Shown here in pieces: positions 1 through 7,688 of a DNA stretch of 64,000 nucleotides. The DNA is taken from assembly GCA_002709955.1 (NCBI GenBank), contig PAQY01000012.1, forward strand, positions 527,869 to 591,868, in the 5' to 3' direction. The notes below the pieces were generated by a model. That model ran no database searches and was not told where the DNA came from. It saw nothing but the letters and a program-made list of their open reading frames with translations. The stretch comes from Rhodospirillaceae bacterium. Lineage in GTDB: Bacteria > Pseudomonadota > Alphaproteobacteria > UBA8366 > Aestuariispiraceae. Both the position numbers and the translations under genes were made by a program. Every line of letters begins with the position of its first letter. Within the stretch, counting starts at the first letter, position 1.

Positions 1-317
1 GCGTTCTCGTCAATATCGATCACAACGGTAACAATATCGCCAATGTCGGATGCCCGAAGATCCTTAAAGAAGGCCCGACTGCCGGGACGCCATAACGAAT
101 TTGGCATGTATGACGCCGTTACTGGTTTTGGCATTGGCATCGTCACCTGCTGGTAATTCGGGTCATAGGTTGGGTTCGCCACGGGGTTCATCGCGGGTTC
201 TTGCCCCACGGCGGCCAGACGTTCCATTGTATTGCAACCGACCAAAAGGGCGCTTGCCAATGTCAGACAGGCTAATGTTCTCAGGCGCGCCTGTGGGCTG
301 CGTGTGGGGTGGTTCAT
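1..317 (-). CDS. flgH: FlgH, flagellar L-ring lipoprotein (3' end outside window)
   Basis: FlgH builds the outer-membrane L-ring of the flagellar basal body. The first 105 residues are visible and the gene runs off the left edge. The N-terminus is a lipoprotein signal with lipobox LLVGC, so the mature protein should start at a lipidated Cys near residue 28. The motif SLWRPGSRAFFKDLRAS followed by DIGDIVTVVI is typical of the start of the FlgH core. The ATG start follows an AGGAGAGAC ribosome site. It is the last gene seen of the minus-strand flgF-flgG-flgA-flgH block, 51 bp after flgA, and is presumably expressed from the sigma-54 promoter upstream of flgF. The identification is firm; only the length cannot be judged. 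Confidence 0.93.
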   Translation of the reverse strand, partial: MNHPTRSPQARLRTLACLTLASALLVGCNTMERLAAVGQEPAMNPVANPTYDPNYQQVTMPMPKPVTASYMPNSLWRPGSRAFFKDLRASDIGDIVTVVIDIDEN

Positions 318-368
318 GATGTCTCTCCTCATCTCAATTGCATTCGGCTCAATTGCGTATTGGGCAGA

Positions 369-1388
369 TTATTCCGGGCGCATCGCCAGGGGTTGCTGAA
401 TTTGAACTTCAACGCGCCCGGACCCAATTACCACCGCGTCAATTACCGTGTTGCTTTGTGTGTTCTGCACCCGGATGACATCATCCAGGGCACCATCTTC
501 CATAGCCCGACCCTGAACGCTGAGCACCATGCGGTCGGTTTGCAGGCTGACGGTGACAATCCGGCCCTTTTCGACAAGGATCGGGGCCCCGACATCACCA
601 GAACGTATCGGTTTTCCTGATGTCAGCGACCGTCCAACGGATTGCCCGATCAGCTTGCTTTCATCGACAACCAGGTTGGTTCCAAGACCTTCTTCACGCA
701 TGCGCACAATGGTCAGGTCGCCCGCTTCGATAATATGGTCCTTGCCCAGGCGGCGCGTTGGAACGGGCAGTTCTACCAATCGGTGAAACCGTCCAGAGAT
801 ATTCATTTTCTGCAAGGCGCGGCCTTCTGCCGGGGCCAACAATGTTGCTGTGAAGCGTCCGGAATGGGCGTCATAGTCAAACCGTTCCACCCGCGCCGTG
901 GGCGCGACAGAGCGTGGCAGATGGATCCGGTAAGGACCGCCATCTTCTTCAACTTCAACCAGATCATCCTCGCCTGTGCGTTTGAAGAAGGAGTCCATCA
1001 ACAGGCCTTCGATCTGGCTTGATGTGATCACTGAGCTGGGCCGCGTAACGGTCACTGTTTCCGCGGTGCTTGTCGGGCGCCAGTCAATGCCAAAGGTCTT
1101 TGCTGCTTTCCACAACCATACCGCAGGCAGCACCAGTTCCTGTCCTGGTTCCGGTGCACGGATGACGGTGCGGTCCGCATATTGTCCGGCCGGTTCAAAC
1201 AAATCCCCGACATGGATGAATTCTGCATCCACCTGAACGATTGGATTCAGGACAACGGGAACCTTAATCTCTTCCGACTCTGCTTTCTTTCCGGTTTCCG
1301 CCAGGGCCGGGAAAGTCAGGGCGATCATGAACCCGGCCAGGACCAGGGCGTAAATCACGCTCAGGCAATGGTTTGATAACGGTTTCAT
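369..1388 (-). CDS. flgA: FlgA, P-ring assembly chaperone
   Basis: FlgA is a periplasmic chaperone needed to assemble the FlgI P-ring. The 339-residue product has a signal peptide (residues 1 to about 30, ending in FPALA) and an N-terminal region with paired beta-strands. Its C-terminal SAF-type module starts near RLGKDHIIEAGDL and ends in the family pattern around VQNTQSNTVIDAVVIGSGRVEV. The frame is open to an ATG at 1436, but the start at 1388 has an AGGAG site at good spacing and puts the signal peptide at the N-terminus. The protein is longer than the enterobacterial FlgA (about 220 residues), which is common in alphaproteobacteria. It lies between flgG and flgH in one block. Confidence 0.93.
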   Translation of the reverse strand: MKPLSNHCLSVIYALVLAGFMIALTFPALAETGKKAESEEIKVPVVLNPIVQVDAEFIHVGDLFEPAGQYADRTVIRAPEPGQELVLPAVWLWKAAKTFGIDWRPTSTAETVTVTRPSSVITSSQIEGLLMDSFFKRTGEDDLVEVEEDGGPYRIHLPRSVAPTARVERFDYDAHSGRFTATLLAPAEGRALQKMNISGRFHRLVELPVPTRRLGKDHIIEAGDLTIVRMREEGLGTNLVVDESKLIGQSVGRSLTSGKPIRSGDVGAPILVEKGRIVTVSLQTDRMVLSVQGRAMEDGALDDVIRVQNTQSNTVIDAVVIGSGRVEVQIQQPLAMRPE

Positions 1389-1438
1389 GATCACTCTCCT
1401 TATTGTCATCGGCGTCAGCGGGTGACTAGGTGTCACTG

Positions 1439-2224
1439 TTAGCGAAGGTTCGTCAGGGTCGACATCATCTGATCAGATGTTTCGATTACCTTGGAATTCA
1501 TCTCATAGGCGCGTTGGGCGGTAATCAGATTGGTGATTTCTTCCACAACGTTGACGTTTGATGTTTCCAGGAAGCCCTGTTGGATCGTGCCAAATCCGGC
1601 CGTTCCAGGCGCAGCCACTGTTGCGCCCCCAGATGCCGGTGTTTCCAGAAACAGGTTGTCCCCGATGGCCAGCAGACCAGCGTCATTTGGAAAACGCGCC
1701 AGTTCCAATTGCCCAATGTTTGACGGGGCGGTGACACCATCCAGGGATACCAGAACTTCCCCTGAGGCATTGACCGATATATCCACGGCATTCGGCGGTA
1801 CGGTCAGTCCGGGTTGAACGGTAAATCCATCCACAGTCACAACATCGCCGTCGCCATCCAATTGAAAGGACCCGGCGCGGGAATAGGCCGTATCGCCGCT
1901 GGGCAGGGTGATGCGAAAATACCCTTCGCCATTGATGGCAACGTCCAAGGGGTTTTCTGTCAGCGTCAGGTTGCCCTGTTCGGTGATGCGATAGACGGCA
2001 GCGGTTTTGACCCCCAGGCCGACCTGAACACCGACTGGCACTGTGGTGCTGGCGTCCGAACTGTCGGACCCGACCCGGCGCAGGTTCTGATACAGAAGAT
2101 CCTGAAACTCAGCCCGGCGGCGCTGATAAGACGTTGTGTTCATGTTGGCAATGTTGTGGGAGATAACTTCCACATTCAATTGCTGGGCCAACATGCCTGT
2201 CGCGCCAATACTAAGTGATCGCAT
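1439..2224 (-). CDS. flgG: FlgG, distal rod protein
   Basis: FlgG forms the distal rod of the flagellar basal body and is exported by the flagellar type III system. The 261-residue product matches the usual length. It has the axial-protein N-terminal signature (SLSIGATGMLAQQ, then ISHNIANMNTTSYQRRRAEF) and the C-terminal coiled signature (SNVNVVEEITNLITAQRAYE), which pack together in the rod. There is no cleavable signal, as expected for a type III substrate. It lies 59 bp downstream of flgF and 50 bp upstream of flgA, consistent with one transcript. Confidence 0.96.
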   Translation of the reverse strand: MRSLSIGATGMLAQQLNVEVISHNIANMNTTSYQRRRAEFQDLLYQNLRRVGSDSSDASTTVPVGVQVGLGVKTAAVYRITEQGNLTLTENPLDVAINGEGYFRITLPSGDTAYSRAGSFQLDGDGDVVTVDGFTVQPGLTVPPNAVDISVNASGEVLVSLDGVTAPSNIGQLELARFPNDAGLLAIGDNLFLETPASGGATVAAPGTAGFGTIQQGFLETSNVNVVEEITNLITAQRAYEMNSKVIETSDQMMSTLTNLR

Positions 2225-2283
2225 CTGTCGTCTCCTTTAAAACCTCAGTCGGATAAAGCTGTCAGCGTTTCGCAACAATGCGA

Positions 2284-3012
2284 TTAGCCTTGCGGCGCAC
2301 GGCCCAGCTTATCGATCATGTCTTTAATTCGGTCGTCTTCGCGTTGGATCAGTTTCGCGACACTTTCATGGGCGCGATTGATATCCATCATGCGTGTCAG
2401 TTCCAGAACCGCCTGAACATTGGATCCTTCGATCATGCCCTGCATCATGCTTGGTTGAGCAACCTGTTGCGGATCCACGTCAGGATCGGCGATGAACAAT
2501 CCATTGGCGGCCTTGCGAAGCTTCTGTTCGTCTTCAAAGGTCACGACCTGTAACTTGCCCAAAATTCCTTCGTCATTGGAAATGGTGCCATCGCCTGCAA
2601 TGCTGATCCGCCCGCCATCTTCTGGAATATTAATGGGACCCGCCTGGCCTTGTACTGGATAGCCTGTCCCGGTCACCAACTGGCCGTTTGCGTCCAACTG
2701 AAAGCGCCCGTGCCGTGTATAGCGTTCTCCCAGGGGGCTATCGACAACGAAGTATCCCTCATCAGACAGGGCGACATCGAAATCATTTCCGGTCGTGGTC
2801 AATGGGCCGCTAGAAAGGTCTCTGGCCGTGCCGACATCCTCAACAAAAGACAGTTTGTCGTCCTTGGTTGGTTTCGCCAGATATTCCTGGAACATCATCC
2901 GTTCCGCCTTAAAAGCCGGGGTGTTGGCATTGGCGATGTTGTTGGCGACAATGTCCATCGACCGGCGAAGGGCCGCCTGACGCGACATGGCTATATAGCT
3001 TGTGTTTTCCAT
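2284..3012 (-). CDS. flgF: FlgF, proximal rod protein
   Basis: FlgF is a proximal rod component related to FlgG. The 242-residue product carries MDIVANNIANANTPAFKAE near the N-terminus and SNVQAVLELTRMMDINRAHE at the C-terminus, both axial-protein signatures. The frame is open upstream to 3057, but the start at 3012 (MENTSYIAMSRQ) is preferred because it fits family length and has an AGAGG-type ribosome site. It is the first gene of the minus-strand rod/ring block. A textbook sigma-54 promoter lies about 75 bp upstream, so expression is probably tied to the mid-stage of flagellar assembly. Confidence 0.95.
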   Translation of the reverse strand: MENTSYIAMSRQAALRRSMDIVANNIANANTPAFKAERMMFQEYLAKPTKDDKLSFVEDVGTARDLSSGPLTTTGNDFDVALSDEGYFVVDSPLGERYTRHGRFQLDANGQLVTGTGYPVQGQAGPINIPEDGGRISIAGDGTISNDEGILGKLQVVTFEDEQKLRKAANGLFIADPDVDPQQVAQPSMMQGMIEGSNVQAVLELTRMMDINRAHESVAKLIQREDDRIKDMIDKLGRAPQG

Positions 3013-3385
3013 TTCTGGACGCCTCTTTCTCTCATTTGGACGGAAGCTCTCAACCAACCGCCCACTGCTCTCTCTGGACCGGTATCAGCAAGTGGCGTGC
3101 CAGTTTTGATATTTTATTGAAAACAATGGGTTATAATGGATATCGGCAAAAGCTGCTGATCCCCATGCGCAAAAATTTGCTGGATAGGGCGGGACATGCG
3201 GAACGGTTTGCCGGATCACTTTGACCCGGTGCTGTATATTTTCCATTGATCTGTGTGGGCGAATAACGGCCTATAAAAAGCAATCCGAAGTTTTTTTGTT
3301 TCGGTGACTTTATGTTAGGGTCCTTGCAGTACTGCATGCACCGTGATGCCGGGTATTGTCCAGGGTCCATAACAGGCGGCAAGAG
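3013..3385. other. Intergenic region between divergent flgF and fliL
   Basis: This 373-bp gap separates the divergent flgF and fliL blocks. It contains the minus-strand sigma-54 promoter at 3087-3102. No equally good GG-N10-GC element was found on the plus strand upstream of fliL. The region contains short open frames with no ribosome site or family resemblance, so I see no gene here. The fliL promoter is not identified. Confidence 0.6.
3087..3102 (-). promoter_or_regulatory. Sigma-54 (-24/-12) promoter for flgF-flgG-flgA-flgH
   Basis: On the minus strand the sequence reads TGGCACG-N4-TTGCT. The GG and GC elements are separated by exactly 10 bases, matching the consensus for RpoN-dependent promoters. 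Transcription would begin roughly 12 bases downstream and run into flgF. The start site and any activator (such as FlbD or FleQ-type proteins) are inferred. Confidence 0.85.
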
Positions 3386-3916
3386 ATGAGCGACGACGAC
3401 GAAAATGACGCACCGGTTAAAAAGAAGGTGAGCGGCAAGAAGCTCATTCTATTTGTTGTTCTGCCTATTCTTTTGCTGGGCGGGGCGGCTGGCGCTGTGT
3501 TTGCACTGGGCCTGCTGGACCCCTTGCTGGGCGGGGGAGAACAGCACGCGACAGAGGAGACTGCGACGGAAGATGCCGCCGCAACCGAAGGGGAGGCCGT
3601 CATTGATCCCCCCGGCGTGTTCTATCCGATGGATGAACTAACGGTATCGCTGAGTGGCACGGGGACCCGGAAGAATTTTCTGGTGCTGCAGGTTGAATTA
3701 GAGCTTGAGGCGCAGACCGATGTGGCGCGCGTTGAGCAGATGAAGCCAAAGATCATCAGCGAGTTCAACGCCTTCCTGCGGGAATTACGAACGGAAGAGT
3801 TGAACGGCAGTGCAGGGGCCTATCTGATCCGGGAAGAATTATACAGACGGGTCAGTCAGGTAGTGGCACCGACCCCTGTGAAGGATCTTTTATTGGTGAA
3901 AATGCTGGTGCAATAG
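3386..3916 (+). CDS. fliL: FliL, flagellar stator/basal-body associated membrane protein
   Basis: FliL is a single-pass inner-membrane protein that surrounds or supports MotAB stators. The 176-residue product has a short charged cytoplasmic N-terminus (MSDDDENDAPVKKK), one membrane helix at about residues 20-45 (LILFVVLPILLLGG), an acidic linker rich in T/E/A, and the conserved periplasmic FliL domain. That domain runs from FYPMDELTVSL to the end, VKDLLLVKMLVQ. The chosen ATG at 3386 follows GGCGGCAAGAG; an upstream in-frame start at 3356 would add residues before the typical acidic N-terminus. It is followed by fliM after 108 bp, the usual order. Confidence 0.94.
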   Translation: MSDDDENDAPVKKKVSGKKLILFVVLPILLLGGAAGAVFALGLLDPLLGGGEQHATEETATEDAAATEGEAVIDPPGVFYPMDELTVSLSGTGTRKNFLVLQVELELEAQTDVARVEQMKPKIISEFNAFLRELRTEELNGSAGAYLIREELYRRVSQVVAPTPVKDLLLVKMLVQ

Positions 3917-4024
3917 ACTGGTGCAATAGGCTGGGACTAAAGAGGTTTCTTTGACTTGGCCCCAGAATTGCTTCGCCGTTTCGAAGGACGGATGGTACCG
4001 AAACGTAACTGAGGCACGGGACGT

Positions 4025-5125
4025 ATGGCTGACGATCAAGACGATATGGCCAATGAGTTTGACGCGATGGCGGATGAAGACGTTGGCGGCGGTGATTCCG
4101 ACGGCGCGGACGACCTTGCCGCTGAATGGGCTGCCATGGCTGACAGCGGCGATGCCGCAGCCGGGGGTGCCGCGCGGGTTCTGAACCAGGACGAGATTGA
4201 CAGCCTGCTTGGTTTCCAGGAAGGCGGCGACGAAGATTCCAGTAAATCGGGGATCGAGGCCATTATCGATTCCGGCATGGTGTCCTATGAACGCCTGCCG
4301 ATGCTGGAAATCGTCTATGACCGTTTGGTCCGGATGATGTCGACCAGCCTGCGTAACTTTACGTCTGACAACGTAGAAGTCAGCCTGGACAATATCACCT
4401 CCATTCGCTTTGGGGATTACCTGAATTCCATTCCATTGCCCGCCATGCTGACCGTGTTCAAGGCAGAAGAATGGGACAATTATGGCCTGATCACCATCGA
4501 CAGCTCGCTGATTTATTCAATCGTTGATGTGTTGCTGGGCGGTCGCCGGGGAACTGCGGCGATGCGGATTGAAGGGCGACCCTATACCACGATTGAACGC
4601 AATCTGGTGGAGCGCATGATCAATGTGGTCCTGGCGGATCTGTCGGCTGCGTTTGATCCGTTGTCTTCTGTAACGATGCGATTTGATCGCCTGGAAACCA
4701 ATCCGCGGTTTGCCACAATCGCGCGACCAGCCAATGCGGCGATCCTGGCGCGGTTGCGTATTGATATGGAAGATCGCGGCGGGCGGCTGGAATTGATGCT
4801 GCCCTATGCGACACTGGAACCCGTCCGTGAATTGTTGTTGCAGATGTTCATGGGGGAAAAGTTTGGCCGGGATTCGATCTGGGAAAACCACCTGGCGACA
4901 GAGCTTTGGTTCACAGAAGTTCCCATCGAAGCCGTGTTGGATGAAGTCACGATGAGCCTGGGTGAGGTGCTGGACTGGGAAGTCGGCATGTTCCTGCCGT
5001 TCCATGCGACACCGGATTCCCCTGTTGAAATTCGATGTGGCAACATGGCGATGTTTACCGGAACGATGGGGCGCAAGGGTGGAAATATCGCCGTGCGCAT
5101 CGACAAGCGGGCGAAAGTGGACTAG
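4025..5125 (+). CDS. fliM: FliM, flagellar switch protein
   Basis: FliM is the C-ring protein that binds phospho-CheY and sets rotation direction. The 366-residue product has the CheY-binding peptide LNQDEIDSLLG at residues 53-63, a central CheC-like domain (starting YERLPMLEIVYDRLVRM), and a C-terminal SpoA/FliN-like domain ending in GGNIAVRI. The CheY-binding peptide is normally at the extreme N-terminus. Here it is preceded by about 50 acidic residues that include a DDLAAEWAAM element at 29-38. It follows fliL and precedes a small membrane protein and motE. The identity is firm; the role of the extension is unknown. Confidence 0.96.
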   Translation: MADDQDDMANEFDAMADEDVGGGDSDGADDLAAEWAAMADSGDAAAGGAARVLNQDEIDSLLGFQEGGDEDSSKSGIEAIIDSGMVSYERLPMLEIVYDRLVRMMSTSLRNFTSDNVEVSLDNITSIRFGDYLNSIPLPAMLTVFKAEEWDNYGLITIDSSLIYSIVDVLLGGRRGTAAMRIEGRPYTTIERNLVERMINVVLADLSAAFDPLSSVTMRFDRLETNPRFATIARPANAAILARLRIDMEDRGGRLELMLPYATLEPVRELLLQMFMGEKFGRDSIWENHLATELWFTEVPIEAVLDEVTMSLGEVLDWEVGMFLPFHATPDSPVEIRCGNMAMFTGTMGRKGGNIAVRIDKRAKVD

Positions 5126-5247
5126 CCCCCTTTTTTCAGGCGAATCCTGATATTAGATACCGTGACAACGATAGTACGTTTGGCAAAATTCGTGTATTTT
5201 CTGGATATCGGTTCACATTGTGACGATGAAGGGTAAATGACAGGTCG

Positions 5248-5889
5248 ATGGTCGGGACGATGATCAGCATCGGTTTTGATGTGGCGCTCATGATATGTTT
5301 GGGCGTTGCGATCTATTATGGGGTCCGCCTGAACCGTCAGATGGCGATTATCCGCTCCGGTCGTGAGGAACTGCAATCCCTTATCACCGAATTCACGCAG
5401 GCCACGTCCCGGGCTGAAAAGGCATTATCCGAATTGAAATCGGATGTTGGGGCGACCCTGAATGACGCCAGGCAGTCGGCGCATAAAGCCGGTGCGCTGT
5501 GCGATGATCTGGAATTCCTGATCAAACGCGGGGAGAAAGTCGCGGATGCCCTGGAAATTGGCGTTCGTGCCAGCCGCCAGGGATCTGCCGATCCTGTATC
5601 GACGGAGGGGCGCGGCGATCTGCGCGCTGCGCCGGATCAGAAGCTTGGTGCAAAGTCTCCGACGCGGGCGGCGGGAGAGTCCAGCTTGAAAGACAGCCTG
5701 AAAAAAGGCATGTCTCGGGCCATTCGCGGGGCGCATACGGATACGGATCGACCCGATACAGAGGCATCTGGTCGATCCCTGGTCGCCGCGCCGGAAGACC
5801 GGGTTGCTGCTGGCGAAAAGTCTGACAGTAAAAAGGCGCGGGCAAAGTCGAAATCTGAATTGTTAAAAGCATTACAGGATATGCGGTGA
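5248..5889 (+). CDS. One-pass membrane protein of the flagellar locus (DUF6468-like), function unknown
   Basis: This 213-residue protein begins with one membrane helix (about residues 6-25, FDVALMICLGVAIYYGV). A predicted helical, coiled-coil-like segment follows (about 30-110, with VGATLNDARQSAHKAGALCDDLEFLIKRGEKVADALE). The tail is Ser/Arg/Ala/Lys-rich, probably disordered, and ends in a short conserved-looking LLKALQDMR. From memory it resembles the DUF6468 family that sits between fliM and motE in Rhodospirillales. No biochemical role is known to me. The start could be 5248 or the ATG at 5260. Position between the switch and stator-accessory genes suggests a motor or export-gate accessory role, which is inference. 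Confidence 0.7.
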   Translation: MVGTMISIGFDVALMICLGVAIYYGVRLNRQMAIIRSGREELQSLITEFTQATSRAEKALSELKSDVGATLNDARQSAHKAGALCDDLEFLIKRGEKVADALEIGVRASRQGSADPVSTEGRGDLRAAPDQKLGAKSPTRAAGESSLKDSLKKGMSRAIRGAHTDTDRPDTEASGRSLVAAPEDRVAAGEKSDSKKARAKSKSELLKALQDMR

Positions 5890-5899
5890 GGATGTGGCA

Positions 5900-6559
5900 A
5901 TGCGGTTAAGATTGATCCCTGTGGTCATCGTCTTGGCGGCGCTCGGCCTGTCTTTTCGGGCCGGGTCCATCGTAGATCTTTTGACAGATCAGGAACCTTC
6001 CAGAAAGACCCCGGCGATTGGTGTCGCCATCGCACAGGATGCCAGCGCTGTACCGCCTGTGCCCGGCGACAATGGCAACGAAATGACGCCGCTGGAACTG
6101 GATAAAAGCGATGTGCCCATCATCGATGGCACGGATGATGGCATGCACCCGACAGAGGCGCGCCTGGCCAACAGTCTGGCACAGCGGCGCATGGAACTGG
6201 ATACGCGCGAACGTGAACTAGAGCAGCGCAGCGCCATGCTGGGTGTGGTAGAGGCCCGTCTGGCAGACACACAAAAGAATCTTGAAGGCATTCGCGACGA
6301 AATACAGCAACTGGTCGCGAAATATGAAGGTCTGGAAGACGAAGAAAGCGCGCGCCTGCAGCGGATTTATTCCAATATGAAGCCCAAAAATGCGGCAGAA
6401 ATCTTTGATACGATGGAACTGGATACGATCCTGAGCGTCATTCGGGGAATGAATGACAGAAAGCTGGCCCCGATTCTGGAGGCGATGGATCCGAACAAGG
6501 CCGTGATTGTTACCCAGGAAATCAACGCCCGCGAAGAATTGCCGACCTTCAACAACTAA
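5900..6559 (+). CDS. motE: MotE-type flagellar protein (MgtE N-terminal-like domain)
   Basis: MotE-family proteins are exported helical proteins of alphaproteobacterial flagellar loci. In Sinorhizobium MotE acts as a periplasmic chaperone for MotC. The 219-residue product has an N-terminal hydrophobic segment (LIPVVIVLAALGLSF), an acidic linker, and a coiled coil at about 95-155 (ARLANSLAQRRMELDTRERE onward). The C-terminal MgtE_N-like repeat contains AAEIFDTMELDTILSVIRGM and APILEAMDPNKAVIVTQEI. The ATG at 5900 is preferred over an in-frame GTG at 5894, because GAGG lies 8 bases upstream of the ATG but only 2 from the GTG. It follows the preceding gene by 10 bp, so the two are probably cotranscribed. 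Confidence 0.85.
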   Translation: MRLRLIPVVIVLAALGLSFRAGSIVDLLTDQEPSRKTPAIGVAIAQDASAVPPVPGDNGNEMTPLELDKSDVPIIDGTDDGMHPTEARLANSLAQRRMELDTRERELEQRSAMLGVVEARLADTQKNLEGIRDEIQQLVAKYEGLEDEESARLQRIYSNMKPKNAAEIFDTMELDTILSVIRGMNDRKLAPILEAMDPNKAVIVTQEINAREELPTFNN

Positions 6560-6664
6560 ATATTCCGTAAAAGAATCCCTTTTAAGGTGTCGATTTCGGC
6601 GGCATTCTGGTTCGCATTTCCTGCCCCCAAATGGTTTTGCGAATTGATTTGATGGCGCGGTGAT

Positions 6665-7051
6665 ATGGCAGTCCGATTTGATATTAATATCCTTGTTGTG
6701 GATGATCGACCAACAATGGTTCGAATCCTGTGCCATATGCTGCGGGAACTTCAGTTCACCCATATTGATGACGCCACGGATGGCGGCGATGCGCTGGCGA
6801 AATTGGCGCATAAAGATTATGGCCTGGTCATATCAGACTGGACCATGAAACCCATGAATGGGCTTGATTTATTGCGGGCAATGCGCGCCGATGAAACGTG
6901 GTGCGAAACGCCTTTCCTAATGATGACCCCGGAGAATAAGACAGAAAACGTCATTGCCGCCAGGCAGGCCGGTGCCAGTGGCTATATTGTAAAACCCTTT
7001 AATGCGGCGATGCTGAAATCTAAACTGGTGGCGATTTTAGGGGATTTTTGA
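6665..7051 (+). CDS. CheY-type single-domain response regulator
   Basis: This is a 128-residue stand-alone receiver domain. The acidic pocket is D13-D14 (ILVVDD), the phospho-acceptor is D58 (VISDWTMKPMNG), the switch Thr is T88 and the conserved Lys is K110 (IVKPF). No output domain follows, so it probably signals by binding a partner, most simply FliM at the switch. Its position in the fliM/motE block supports a chemotaxis or motor role. Rhodospirillales have several CheY paralogues and this may not be the main one, so no number is given. Its stop codon lies 14 bp before the DinB-fold gene. Confidence 0.9.
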   Translation: MAVRFDINILVVDDRPTMVRILCHMLRELQFTHIDDATDGGDALAKLAHKDYGLVISDWTMKPMNGLDLLRAMRADETWCETPFLMMTPENKTENVIAARQAGASGYIVKPFNAAMLKSKLVAILGDF

Positions 7052-7065
7052 ATTGGACGGGAACG

Positions 7066-7569
7066 ATGATTGATATCGAATATCTTAAAACCATGGCCCG
7101 CTATAATCGTTGGCAGAACGACAGCCTGTATGGTGCCGCTGACCGATTGGATGATGCGGCGCGGCGTCTGGATCGGGGTGCTTTTTTCGGCTCTATCCAT
7201 GGCACATTGTGTCATATTCTGTGGGCCGATCAGATCTGGATGCATCGGTTTTCCGGCTCTCCCAAACCGTCGATGAGCAATGCTGAATCCCATCATATGA
7301 TTGAAGACTGGCAGGATTTGAAACAGGCCCGCACAGCCATGGATCAAATGATTCAGGAATGGTCGGATGGTCTGGACCCAGCCTGGTTGGCGGGCGATTT
7401 ATCCTGGTATTCCGGGGCCGTGAAACGGGATATGACAGAATCGAAGGCTTTGCTGGTGACCCATATGTTCAATCATCAGACCCATCACCGGGGCCAGGTT
7501 CATGCAATGCTGACAGCAGCAGGGGCGCGGCCGGATGATACGGACCTGATGCTGATTGGTCAGCGATGA
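7066..7569 (+). CDS. DinB-family metal-binding four-helix protein
   Basis: The 167-residue product has the DinB/YfiT fold signature: a metal-ligand His in the second helix (H50, in LCHILWAD) and the late motif NHQTHHRGQ supplying H137 and H141. Members include thiol-dependent transferases and stress proteins, so the substrate cannot be told from sequence. The frame has a TTG at 7048 that overlaps the end of the receiver gene, but the ATG at 7066 has a GGACGGGA ribosome site. It sits 14 bp behind the CheY-type gene in the flagellar block, an unusual neighbour. It may simply be carried in the operon. Confidence 0.85.
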   Translation: MIDIEYLKTMARYNRWQNDSLYGAADRLDDAARRLDRGAFFGSIHGTLCHILWADQIWMHRFSGSPKPSMSNAESHHMIEDWQDLKQARTAMDQMIQEWSDGLDPAWLAGDLSWYSGAVKRDMTESKALLVTHMFNHQTHHRGQVHAMLTAAGARPDDTDLMLIGQR

Positions 7570-7688
7570 TGATTTCAAGCGCCGCGAAGTTGTAGAGTTA
7601 GGGAAACAGTCCGGCCATTCTGTTATAAATTTTATAGAATTACGGCGATTTCTTGCGATTTATCCTGCGACTCCGGCATATTGGGGGG

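Noticed and set aside
3230..3300. Possible sigma-70 promoter before fliL (TTGATC and TATAAA)
   Set aside because: The spacing is about 20 bases and the match is weak, so it was not called.
3131..3382. 83-residue minus-strand open frame in the flgF-fliL gap
   Set aside because: No ribosome site, unusual composition and no similarity to any recognised family.
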